NCBI GenBank assembly: GCA_016744275.1
Contig: JADGEP010000268.1
Span: 1 to 5,717, forward strand
DNA from: Candidatus Krumholzibacteriia bacterium
Lineage (GTDB): Bacteria > Krumholzibacteriota > Krumholzibacteriia > LZORAL124-64-63
Length of the DNA stretch: 5,717 bases
Direction of reading: 5' to 3'
Program-made: the position numbers and the translations under genes
Notes under the pieces: generated by a model
What the model saw: only the letters and a program-made list of their open reading frames with translations
Databases searched by the model: none
What the model was told of the DNA's origin: nothing
In this document: positions 1-5,717 of the stretch, one piece after another
Layout of the letters: every line of letters starts with the position of its first letter
Position numbering within the stretch: the first letter of the stretch is position 1

Positions 1-51
1 CAACGAGTCGTAGCTCGAGTGGGCCAAAGGAGCGGGGAAATGAGCGCATGA
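1..51 (+). CDS. Possible 3' end of an upstream gene (partial)
   Basis: The frame starting at base 1 is open for 16 codons and ends at TGA 49-51. It makes an ATGA overlap with the antiporter start at 48, which is the usual geometry of translationally coupled genes. The visible tail reads QRVVARVGQRSGEMSA. It is too short to assign to any family. Against it, the codons include CGA, AGG and GTA, and only about half of the third positions are G or C, unlike the strongly GC-rich third positions of the genes that follow. It may therefore be non-coding leader. An in-frame ATG at 40, seven bases after AAAGGAG (26-32), would encode only Met-Ser-Ala before the same stop. Low confidence. Confidence 0.25.
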   Translation, partial: QRVVARVGQRSGEMSA

Positions 52-1778
52 CGATCTGGCGAAATCGTGCGAACCGATTGCGGGGCGTGATGGCCCGCGC
101 CGGCCTGGTGCTGGTGGCCCTGCTGCTGCTTTGCCCGACGGCGATGGGTGCTGATGGCAGCGACCCGGTCACGCATCGTGGTTGGTTGTCTGTCATTCCG
201 CCGATCCTGGCGATCAGCCTCGCCCTGTGGAAACGTCAGGTGTTGGTGGCGCTGGTATTGGGCCTTTTTACCGGCATTGTGATTCTGGAAGGCAACCCCT
301 TCATTGCGTTTCTGCGCCTGGGCGACCAATACCTGGTAGGGGCTTTGGCGGATGCCGACCACGCCGCCATTCTCATGTTCACCGCCATCCTCGGTGGCAT
401 GGTGGGGGTGCTTTCCAAGAGCGGAGCCACCGAAGGAATCGTGCACTGGTTGGGCGGCAAAGTGGGCGGCCGCCGCGGTGGCCAGACAGCGACGGCGGCC
501 ATGGGCACGGCCATCTTCTTTGACGACTACGCCAACACGCTTTTGGTGGGCGCCACCATGCGGCCACTGACGGACCGGTTGCGCATCTCCCGGGAAAAGC
601 TGGCCTGGTTGGTCGACAGCACCGCCGCGCCAGTGGCAACAGTCGCGGTGGTTTCCACCTGGGTGGGCTTTGAAGTTGGCCTGATCCAGGACGCCATGGC
701 CAGCCTCGGGCAGAGCAGTCAAGCCTACACCTTTTTTCTGCAGTCCATTCCCTACAGCTTTTACCCGCTGCTGACCATGGTGATGGTGTATCTGGTGGCG
801 ACCACGGGCAGAGATTATGGGCCCATGTTGCAGGCCGAGCGCCGCGCCTTGCACAAGGGCGAGTTGTTGGCCCCGGGCGCCCGTCCGGCCAGCGACATGC
901 CGGTGGCCATTGAAGCTGAGGCCGAGCCCAATCCGGCCAGCCCGTTGTTGGCGGGCATTCCCATTTTTGGCGTGATCGCAACCACGGCGGTGGGCCTGTA
1001 CATCAACGGCCGCGGTGCGGCCATTGCCAGCGGAATTGCCGAACCCGGATTGCGCGAAGTCCTGAACAACGCCAACAGTTTTTCGGTGCTGATGTGGGCC
1101 GCATTGGTGGGCGCGACCTTGGCTGTGGCCCTGACCACCGCCACTCGCCGCTTCACCCTGGCCGACGCCATGGACGGATTCATCGATGGTTCACGGGCGA
1201 TGATCGTGGCGGTGGCCATCCTGCTATTGGCCTGGTCACTCAGCGCGGTGTGCAAAAACCTGGGCACGGCCGAGTACCTCATTGAAGTGAGCCGCGATGT
1301 GCTTTCGGCGCGGCTGCTGCCACTGGTCGTTTTTATCCTGTCGGCGGCCGTCAGCTTTGCCACCGGCACCAGCTGGGGCACCATGGCCATCCTCATGCCA
1401 TTGGTCTATCCCATGGGGCACCATTTGCCGCTGGATGCAGGATTGCCGATGGCCACGGCCATGCACATCCACCTGGCGGCTGTCAGCGCGGTGCTGGCCG
1501 GCGCGGTGTTTGGCGATCACTGTTCGCCCATCAGCGATACGACAATTCTATCGTCCCTGGCCACCGGTTGCGACCACGTGGACCACGTCAAAACCCAGTT
1601 GCCCTACGCGTTGACCGTGGCCGGCATTGCCGCTGCGGTGGGCTATGTGCCGGTGGGTTTTGGTCTTTCTCCGTGGATCTCCCTGGGCATCGGTGTCGTG
1701 GGAGTGGTGGCTGTGATTTGGCGCTTGGGGAAACGTGCAGGCGATCTGCCTTTGAATCAGGCTGATGAGGCGCAATAG
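48..1778 (+). CDS. Na+/H+ antiporter, NhaC family
   Basis: Inner-membrane cation/proton antiporter of the NhaC family, expected to expel Na+ in exchange for H+. The 576-residue product starts with an Arg-rich segment and a signal-like hydrophobic stretch (about residues 15-35, ending TAMGADG). Many hydrophobic segments follow. Family hallmarks are GGMVGVLSKSGATEG (116-130), FFDDYANTLLVGATMRPLTD (157-176), VDSTAAPVATVA (189-200), FATGTSWGT (437-445) and GDHCSPISDTTILSS (489-503), whose acidic and polar residues are probably the ion path. A hydrophilic loop (about 253-298) separates the halves. The start at 48 has GGGGA (34-38) nine bases upstream and AAAGGAG (26-32) fifteen bases upstream. ATG 90 (residue 15) is an alternative that still gives a clean signal peptide. 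The frame is open to base 1 but has no earlier start codon in view. Family assignment is firm. Substrate is inferred, since relatives such as MleN exchange organic acids. Confidence 0.93.
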   Translation: MTIWRNRANRLRGVMARAGLVLVALLLLCPTAMGADGSDPVTHRGWLSVIPPILAISLALWKRQVLVALVLGLFTGIVILEGNPFIAFLRLGDQYLVGALADADHAAILMFTAILGGMVGVLSKSGATEGIVHWLGGKVGGRRGGQTATAAMGTAIFFDDYANTLLVGATMRPLTDRLRISREKLAWLVDSTAAPVATVAVVSTWVGFEVGLIQDAMASLGQSSQAYTFFLQSIPYSFYPLLTMVMVYLVATTGRDYGPMLQAERRALHKGELLAPGARPASDMPVAIEAEAEPNPASPLLAGIPIFGVIATTAVGLYINGRGAAIASGIAEPGLREVLNNANSFSVLMWAALVGATLAVALTTATRRFTLADAMDGFIDGSRAMIVAVAILLLAWSLSAVCKNLGTAEYLIEVSRDVLSARLLPLVVFILSAAVSFATGTSWGTMAILMPLVYPMGHHLPLDAGLPMATAMHIHLAAVSAVLAGAVFGDHCSPISDTTILSSLATGCDHVDHVKTQLPYALTVAGIAAAVGYVPVGFGLSPWISLGIGVVGVVAVIWRLGKRAGDLPLNQADEAQ

Positions 1779-1837
1779 GAACTGGCCTCAGTGGCGGCCG
1801 CACCGTAGATTGAAGGAAGTCCTTTCACGTCATTTCT

Positions 1838-1841
1838 GGAG
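1838..1841 (+). promoter_or_regulatory. Ribosome binding site of the lipoprotein gene
   Basis: GGAG six bases before ATG 1848, in the context CTGGAGTG. It fixes the lipoprotein start and gives the gene its own translation signal, although it may share a transcript with the antiporter gene. Confidence 0.7.
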
Positions 1842-1847
1842 TGTTTC

Positions 1848-2618
1848 ATGACTCAGATCCGCCAGTCTTCATTGCCTCGTCTCCTGCTGCTGACCAGTTT
1901 GATGCTGGTTCTGCTGGGGGTGGCCTCTTGCGGCACTCAGCAGATCATTTTTGTTTATCCGGATGAGGCCCTGGATTTTCAGCTGCGCAATTTGAAAATG
2001 CCGGCGGTGTACATCGACACGGTCACGGACATGCGCCCGGCCCAACAACGTTCCGGCGGCGGGCATTTCTTCACCGTCACTTATCCCAAGGATGAAGCGT
2101 GGGAAGTGCCGGCGACGCAGATTTACGCCGAAGCCCTGGCTCAGGATCTGGACCAGACCAACCTGGTGGAATTGGTGCCGTTGCACGCCCAGGCCGACTA
2201 CATCCTCTCCATGGATCTGCTGTCGCTGAGTTGCAAGATGAAGCGCTCACCGGCGTCGTTTCTATTGGCCGGTGCCATCGGCGGTGGCGCGGGCATGGCG
2301 CTGGGCGACGACGCGAGTCACCGCTTAAAACTGGGAGCCGTCCTGGCAGCGATCACGGCGGTGGCGGTGCCGGTGCCAACGAACAACCGGGCCGAGGCCG
2401 AAGTGCGCCTGAGCCTGAAAGACCGCACCGGCAATATCCTGTGGCAGAAAAGCTGCCTCGGCGAAGTGGATGAGAGACTGTACCTGACAGCGACCGCTCG
2501 TGAAGATCAGAAATTGGTGAACGAACACCTGACCAAGGCCGTCAAAAGAGCCAACGCCTGTTTGCTGGGCCAGATGCGCCAGTTCCTGCTGGAAAATGGC
2601 GGCCAGGGCGATTCATAG
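1848..2618 (+). CDS. Uncharacterised lipoprotein
   Basis: A 256-residue predicted lipoprotein. The N-terminus has Arg residues, a Leu-rich core and a lipobox-like LLGVASC with Cys28 as the lipidated residue, so it should be anchored in the inner or outer membrane. GGAG (1838-1841) six bases before the ATG supports the start. I do not recognise the family. Residues 33-130 have a strand/helix pattern with a V-x-D-x-R-P element (59-64, TVTDMRP) and an ADYILSMDLL strand (116-125). This resembles small periplasmic lipoproteins of the YajG or TolB-N type only in general pattern. Residues 138-177 form an unusual hydrophobic Gly/Ala-rich stretch (AGAIGGGAGMALG, then LGAVLAAITAVAVPVP). A strand AEAEVRLSLKDRTGNILW (182-199) follows. 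Besides Cys28 there are Cys129, Cys203 and Cys238, which could form a disulfide. It lies 69 bp after the antiporter gene on the same strand and ahead of a terminator, so the two may be cotranscribed. Confidence 0.85.
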   Translation: MTQIRQSSLPRLLLLTSLMLVLLGVASCGTQQIIFVYPDEALDFQLRNLKMPAVYIDTVTDMRPAQQRSGGGHFFTVTYPKDEAWEVPATQIYAEALAQDLDQTNLVELVPLHAQADYILSMDLLSLSCKMKRSPASFLLAGAIGGGAGMALGDDASHRLKLGAVLAAITAVAVPVPTNNRAEAEVRLSLKDRTGNILWQKSCLGEVDERLYLTATAREDQKLVNEHLTKAVKRANACLLGQMRQFLLENGGQGDS

Positions 2619-2655
2619 CCCCGTTGATTCGGCATTGCCCAAATCTCAAAATGAG

Positions 2656-2696
2656 GCCCTTGGCCACCGGCAATTCCGGCAGCCAAGGGCTTTTTT
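2656..2696 (+). terminator. Rho-independent terminator, possibly bidirectional
   Basis: A perfect 9-bp stem, GCCCTTGGC (2656-2664) with GCCAAGGGC (2682-2690), is capped by an inner CCGG/CCGG pairing (2667-2670 with 2676-2679, loop CAATT) and followed at once by six T (2691-2696). It lies 37 bases after the lipoprotein stop, as expected for the end of the + strand unit. Read on the - strand, the same stem lies just beyond the stop of the PhoH-type gene (2716), but the bases after it (CTCATTTTGAG) are a poorer U-tract. Termination in that direction is plausible but less certain. Confidence 0.88.
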
Positions 2697-2715
2697 CAAT
2701 CTGAACAGTTCTGTA

Positions 2716-4068
2716 CTACAACAATTCCGCCGCCAGGCTCGCCAATTCGCTGCGCTCGCTTTTAGCCAGCGTGATGTGCCCGTGGATCGCCTGGTTCTTG
2801 AACCGCTCCACCACATAGGTCAGCCCATTTGAAGAGGCGTCCAGGTAGGGATTGTCGATCTGGTAGGCATCGCCGGTGAGGATCACTTTGGCGTCCTCGC
2901 CGGCGCGACTGACCACGGTTTTGACCTCATGGGGCGTCAGGTTCTGGGCCTCATCTATGATGATGAACAGTTTGGGCAGGCTGCGGCCGCGGATGTAGGT
3001 CACCGCTTCGGCCTCAACCACGCCGGTGTCGTACAAGTACTGCACTTTATCGTTGCTGTGCTCCAGTTTGGGATCCACCAAAAACTGCAAGTTGTCCGAG
3101 ACCGGCTGCATCCAACTGGCCAGCTTTTCGTCTTTGGAGCCCGGCAGGTAGCCGATGTCCTTGCCCAAAGGCATGATCGGTCGGGAGACCATGATGCGGC
3201 GGTAGCGTTTCTCTTCAGCCACCATCTGCAAGCCGACGGCCAGGGCCAGCAAGGTTTTGCCGGTGCCCGCCTGGCCCAACATCGTCACCAGCCGGATGTC
3301 CTCTCGCATGAGCAACTCCAGCGCAAAATGCTGCTGCAGGTTGCGCGCCGTCAGGCCCCAGGGGTGGCTGTCACCATGGTTCAGCGGTTCGACCATCTGA
3401 CTTTCGGCCCGGTAGATGCCGCGGGCAGAGTGCTTGGGATTGCCGGACGCCTTGAGCAATACTCCTTCGTTGGGGCACAAAGGGGCTTCCAATGAAACAG
3501 GCTCGCCGTTGTAAAACCTGTTGATGAGGTCATCGGCGACTTCGTGCTCGCTCCAGCCGGTGTACAGTTCGTCGAAGTTGACGATGCGGTTGAGGTAGTC
3601 TTCGGCCCGGATGCCCAGGGCATCGGCCTTGACTCGAGCATTGATATCTTTGGTCACAAAGACGATTTCGACCCCGGCCTTGTCCAAAGCGCAGGCTGCG
3701 CTCAGGATCCGGTTGTCCATCACCGAGCGGTCCATGCCCTTGGGCAGGTAATCGGTGAAACTTTTGACCAGGACAAAGAGTTGACCGCCATTGGGCAGCT
3801 TCACGCCCTTGCTCAGGGGGCTGCCGTCGCGCAACGAATCGATGGTGCGGATCACGTGGCGGGCGTTGCGCCCTTTTTCGTCGTTGCCGCGTTTGAACTT
3901 GTCCAGTTCTTCAAGGACATCAACCGTCAGGACAATGTTGTTGTCCTCGAAGCCCGAGAGGCACTCGGCATCATGCAGCAGCACGTTGGTATCCAGAAGA
4001 AAGGTGCGGGTGGTGGGCAGTTCGAGGCCAGAGCTGTCGTCGATCCAGTGGCCAGTATTGGCTTCCAT
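2716..4068 (-). CDS. phoH2: PIN-PhoH family RNase/ATPase (PhoH2/YlaK type)
   Basis: A cytoplasmic two-domain protein: an N-terminal PIN-type ribonuclease fused to a PhoH P-loop ATPase. Characterised mycobacterial PhoH2 proteins of this architecture act as RNA helicase and ribonuclease. In 450-residue numbering the PIN domain shows FLLDTNVLL (Asp26), DVLEELDKFK (Glu53/Glu54), MDNRIL (Asp118) and FVTKDINARVKA (Asp141), a full acidic set. The PhoH domain shows Walker A GQAGTGKT (265-272), VSRPIMPLGKDIGYLPG (294-310), Walker B LFIIIDEAQ (367-375), ILTGD (396-400) and the family's usual C-terminal ERSELASLAAELL. ATG 4068 is chosen because GGAGG (4075-4079) lies six bases before it and the PIN domain begins soon after. 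The in-frame ATG at 4182 would add 38 Pro/Arg-rich residues and lies upstream of the likely promoter. The gene is transcribed alone, convergent with the lipoprotein gene and divergent from the peptidase gene. Family very sure; cellular target unknown. Confidence 0.95.
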   Translation of the reverse strand: MEANTGHWIDDSSGLELPTTRTFLLDTNVLLHDAECLSGFEDNNIVLTVDVLEELDKFKRGNDEKGRNARHVIRTIDSLRDGSPLSKGVKLPNGGQLFVLVKSFTDYLPKGMDRSVMDNRILSAACALDKAGVEIVFVTKDINARVKADALGIRAEDYLNRIVNFDELYTGWSEHEVADDLINRFYNGEPVSLEAPLCPNEGVLLKASGNPKHSARGIYRAESQMVEPLNHGDSHPWGLTARNLQQHFALELLMREDIRLVTMLGQAGTGKTLLALAVGLQMVAEEKRYRRIMVSRPIMPLGKDIGYLPGSKDEKLASWMQPVSDNLQFLVDPKLEHSNDKVQYLYDTGVVEAEAVTYIRGRSLPKLFIIIDEAQNLTPHEVKTVVSRAGEDAKVILTGDAYQIDNPYLDASSNGLTYVVERFKNQAIHGHITLAKSERSELASLAAELL

Positions 4069-4079
4069 GGAGGCCCTCC
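4069..4079 (-). promoter_or_regulatory. Ribosome binding site of phoH2 within an inverted repeat
   Basis: On the - strand the bases before ATG 4068 read GGAGGGCCTCC. GGAGG (4075-4079) is a strong Shine-Dalgarno six bases from the start and decides it over the upstream ATG. The adjoining CCTCC (4069-4073) is complementary to it, so a small hairpin (four pairs with a three-base loop) could partly mask the site. Whether it forms in the mRNA is inference. Confidence 0.65.
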
Positions 4080-4111
4080 AGACGTTTGTCCGGGCAGGCG
4101 CGGGTTCTGTT

Positions 4112-4126
4112 TCCGGCCCCACCGGA
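4112..4126 (-). repeat. Short inverted repeat in the phoH2 leader
   Basis: TCCGG (4122-4126 on the - strand) and CCGGA (4112-4116) form a perfect 5-bp stem with a TGGGG loop. It lies about 45 bases upstream of the phoH2 start, inside the leader predicted from the promoter at 4166-4194. It has no T-run and is not a terminator. It may be chance in GC-rich sequence. Confidence 0.3.
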
Positions 4127-4165
4127 GCGGTCAAAGATGGAGATGTACGGATCCTTCCTGCCAGT

Positions 4166-4194
4166 ATTCTACACCTCAACACCGCCCTTGTCGC
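4166..4194 (-). promoter_or_regulatory. Candidate sigma-70-type promoter for phoH2
   Basis: On the - strand GCGACA (4189-4194, four of six to TTGACA) is followed after 17 bases by TAGAAT (4166-4171, five of six to TATAAT). Transcription would start near 4158-4160, giving a leader of about 90 bases before ATG 4068. This fits the chosen start and excludes the longer frame beginning at 4182. Assigned by eye from consensus only. Confidence 0.45.
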
Positions 4195-4216
4195 TAGTGA
4201 TGTGGCGCGTTAAAGT
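4188..4216 (+). promoter_or_regulatory. Weak candidate promoter for the M23 peptidase gene
   Basis: TTGTCG (4188-4193, four of six to TTGACA) and TAAAGT (4211-4216, four of six to TATAAT) are separated by 17 bases on the + strand, about 45 bases before ATG 4262. The -35 element overlaps that of the divergent phoH2 candidate. The match is modest and could be chance, but no better candidate is visible between 4069 and 4261. Confidence 0.25.
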
Positions 4217-4261
4217 GGCGCCCACCGCCGGCCCACAATATTGAACGGAGTCGATCAAATC

Positions 4262-5602
4262 ATGCCCCGCATTGCCTCAATTCTGATGCTGATCCTGTTG
4301 CTTGGTGGAATCGCATTCGGGCAGGATGCCCCAGTGGAAACCATCTGGCCCCTGGACTTGCCCACCCGTTACCTGACGAGCAACTTCATGGAGTACCGCC
4401 CGGGGCGCTTTCATGCCGGCCTGGACCTCAAGACCCAAACCGTCAATGGCTTTGCGGCGCGGGCGGTGGAAGATGGCTGGATCGTGCGCGTGCGCGCCAC
4501 GCCCAGTGCCTACGGGAGGGCGGTGTACCTGCGGGGCGATTCCGGACGCACCTATGTCTACGCGCATCTGAGCCGTTTCAACGACCAGCTGCGAGGCTTC
4601 GTGAATACGCAAAGGGAACGCACCGGCACTTACCGCGCGCGCCTGCAATTCAACGCCAACCAGGTACGCGTGAAACAGGGACAGGTGCTGGGACTGACTG
4701 GCGAAAGCGGCACCGGCGGGCCGCACCTTCATTTTGAAGTGCGGGATCGGCACAATCATCCGGTGGAACCCCAGGTGCTGGGGTTCAGTGTTGGCGACAC
4801 CATTGCGCCGGTGATTCATCACCTGCGGGTTTGGCCGGTGCAGGCCGAGACGCTGATTCAGGGGGCCGAGCAGGGGCACATGCTGAAGGCAGCTGGCGGT
4901 CTCAGTGGTCGGCTGCCGGAACTGCGGGTCACCGGGCCCGTGGCGTTCAGCGCCCGGATCATCGATGCGGCGGATATCCGGGGCCACCGCCTGGAGCCCA
5001 GCCTGATTGAAGTGCACCTCAATGGCGAGCTGGTCTATCGCTGTGAAAACCAGAGTTACGATTTCTCCGAGAATGCGCTGCAGCGCCTGGAGTGGGTGGT
5101 CATGCCTGGGGTGCGTGAGCATTGGCTCTACCGGCACCCGGCCAACAATTTGACTGGGCGCCAGGGCGGGCTGTGGCACCTGGGAACGCAAGGACAGGGC
5201 TTGGCCCCGGGGCGCCATTTGTTGCGCCTCACCGCGGCCGATCGCGCGGGTAATGTGACGGCTGTGGAAATGGATTTGGTGGTCGACGGCGGGCCACACG
5301 GCGTGCGCGCGCTGGAGAATCAGGCGTGGGAACTTGACGCGCCCTACCCGCGAATCTCGTCGCCCGACTCCATGTCCCACATCGAGTTGACGCCGTTCTT
5401 TGATGTGGATTCAGAAGCGGTGCGGTCGTTGGTCCCTGGCATTCGGCGCCGCGAGTACCGCGTGCAGGCAGGCGACCCGGTCCAGGCCGATATGGTGATG
5501 TACAGCCAGCCCGGCGTATTGACCGACGGGCAACGGGAAGCCGCGGCAGACCAAGGCTTGCGGCCTTTGGCGCAGGCAATCCAGAACTCACAATCGAATT
5601 GA
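4262..5602 (+). CDS. Exported M23 family metallopeptidase (LytM-like)
   Basis: A predicted periplasmic zinc endopeptidase that would cut peptidoglycan cross-links, 446 residues. A signal peptide occupies about residues 1-20 (Leu/Ile-rich core, AFG before Gln21). The M23 core spans about 35-170. Zinc ligands are His51 and Asp55 in FHAGLDLK and His157 in GPHLHFEVR. Catalytic histidines are His102 (YVYAHLSRF) and His155, so it should be active rather than a degenerate EnvC/NlpD-type activator. His102 and His155 are 53 residues apart, against about 31 in LytM, because of a loop at about 104-135. After the core come Ig-like beta-rich sequences (about 180-342, including TAADRAGNVTAVEMDLVVDG) and an 85-residue tail with no recognised domain. 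GGAG (4247-4250) eleven bases upstream and the signal peptide support ATG 4262. TTG 4241 in frame has no ribosome site. It is divergent from phoH2. Confidence 0.92.
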   Translation: MPRIASILMLILLLGGIAFGQDAPVETIWPLDLPTRYLTSNFMEYRPGRFHAGLDLKTQTVNGFAARAVEDGWIVRVRATPSAYGRAVYLRGDSGRTYVYAHLSRFNDQLRGFVNTQRERTGTYRARLQFNANQVRVKQGQVLGLTGESGTGGPHLHFEVRDRHNHPVEPQVLGFSVGDTIAPVIHHLRVWPVQAETLIQGAEQGHMLKAAGGLSGRLPELRVTGPVAFSARIIDAADIRGHRLEPSLIEVHLNGELVYRCENQSYDFSENALQRLEWVVMPGVREHWLYRHPANNLTGRQGGLWHLGTQGQGLAPGRHLLRLTAADRAGNVTAVEMDLVVDGGPHGVRALENQAWELDAPYPRISSPDSMSHIELTPFFDVDSEAVRSLVPGIRRREYRVQAGDPVQADMVMYSQPGVLTDGQREAAADQGLRPLAQAIQNSQSN

Positions 5603-5717
5603 TGCCTGTAGGTGAAGTTCTTAGCCTCGGAAATCGCGAGGCGGAGATTGCGATCCGCTTCTTTCGCTCGCAACAAAAGAACCTTGTGGTGCAGCGCATT
5701 GCCGACGTGCGGTATGG
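5602..5717 (+). CDS. Start of an unidentified gene (partial, runs off the window)
   Basis: ATG 5602-5604 shares one base with the TGA of the peptidase gene (TGATG), a common arrangement for translational reinitiation. The frame stays open to the window end, about 38 codons. It begins MPVGEVLSLGNREAEI and continues with a basic stretch (IRFFRSQQKN) and VVQRIADVRYG. After the first seven codons the third positions become GC-rich like the other genes, and the composition is balanced, which favours coding. No clear independent Shine-Dalgarno is visible, in line with coupling to the peptidase. The family is not recognised. A competing open frame from GTG 5612 gives an Arg/Ser/Cys-rich product and looks less protein-like. 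Confidence 0.55.
   Translation, partial: MPVGEVLSLGNREAEIAIRFFRSQQKNLVVQRIADVRY

Noticed and set aside
379..981. Open frame of 200 codons on the - strand inside the antiporter gene
   Set aside because: The Trp/Arg/Pro/Cys-rich product has no domain and lies opposite a clear NhaC-family coding frame.
1779..1847. Terminator or promoter between the antiporter and lipoprotein genes
   Set aside because: Only a weak AAGG/CCTT pairing (1814-1825) with no T-run and no convincing -35/-10 pair is visible. Cotranscription is the simpler reading.
2929..3495. Open frame of 188 codons on the + strand inside phoH2
   Set aside because: It lies opposite a gene carrying PIN and Walker motifs. The composition is His/Gln/Val-rich and typical of a reverse-complement shadow.
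4069..4182. N-terminal extension of the phoH2 product by 38 residues
   Set aside because: It lacks a ribosome site, is not PIN-like, and would start upstream of the best promoter candidate. ATG 4068 has GGAGG at ideal spacing.
4277..5380. Long open frame of 367 codons on the - strand opposite the M23 peptidase gene
   Set aside because: It is antisense to a gene with a complete M23 motif set. The product is Pro/His/Arg/Gln-rich with no recognisable domain, as expected from a GC-rich codon shadow.
5624..5642. Hairpin GCCTCG/CGAGGC with a 7-base loop after the peptidase gene, considered as a terminator
   Set aside because: No T-run follows, and it lies inside the next likely coding frame.
1..5717. 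Mobile element, CRISPR array, tRNA or defence system
   Set aside because: No terminal inverted repeats, transposase motifs, regularly spaced repeats or cloverleaf-like sequence were seen. Base composition is even throughout.

Overview
The window looks like a stretch of chromosome from a GC-rich (about 60% by eye) Gram-negative bacterium. The signs are a lipobox lipoprotein, a secreted M23 peptidase of the architecture common in Bacteroidetes-like and other deep-branching diderm phyla, and a PIN-PhoH protein. The sequence alone does not fix the phylum; a deltaproteobacterial or acidobacterial-type lineage is only a guess. There are no signs of mobile DNA, phage, CRISPR, tRNA or rRNA.

Layout. 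On the + strand, 48-1778 encodes an NhaC-family Na+/H+ antiporter, possibly overlapping the last codons of an upstream gene. It is followed after 69 bp by an uncharacterised lipoprotein gene (1848-2618) that ends in a strong intrinsic terminator (2656-2696). Facing it on the - strand, 2716-4068 encodes a PIN-PhoH (PhoH2/YlaK-type) RNase/ATPase. A 193-bp divergent intergenic region (4069-4261) carries a plausible promoter for the PhoH gene and a weaker candidate for the next gene. On the + strand, 4262-5602 encodes an exported M23 (LytM/lysostaphin-like) metallopeptidase with all catalytic residues present. A further reading frame overlaps its stop codon (TGATG) and runs off the window.

How the genes relate. 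The antiporter (ion homeostasis) and the lipoprotein may share a transcript and the terminator. The PhoH2 protein is a separate unit acting on RNA. The peptidase acts on the cell wall in the periplasm and may be translationally coupled to the partial gene after it. I see no common pathway and no convincing undescribed system. The less ordinary points are the lipoprotein of unknown family with an internal hydrophobic Gly/Ala-rich segment, the variant M23 core with a stretched loop, the Shine-Dalgarno/anti-Shine-Dalgarno inverted repeat at the phoH2 start, and the overlapping divergent promoter candidates.
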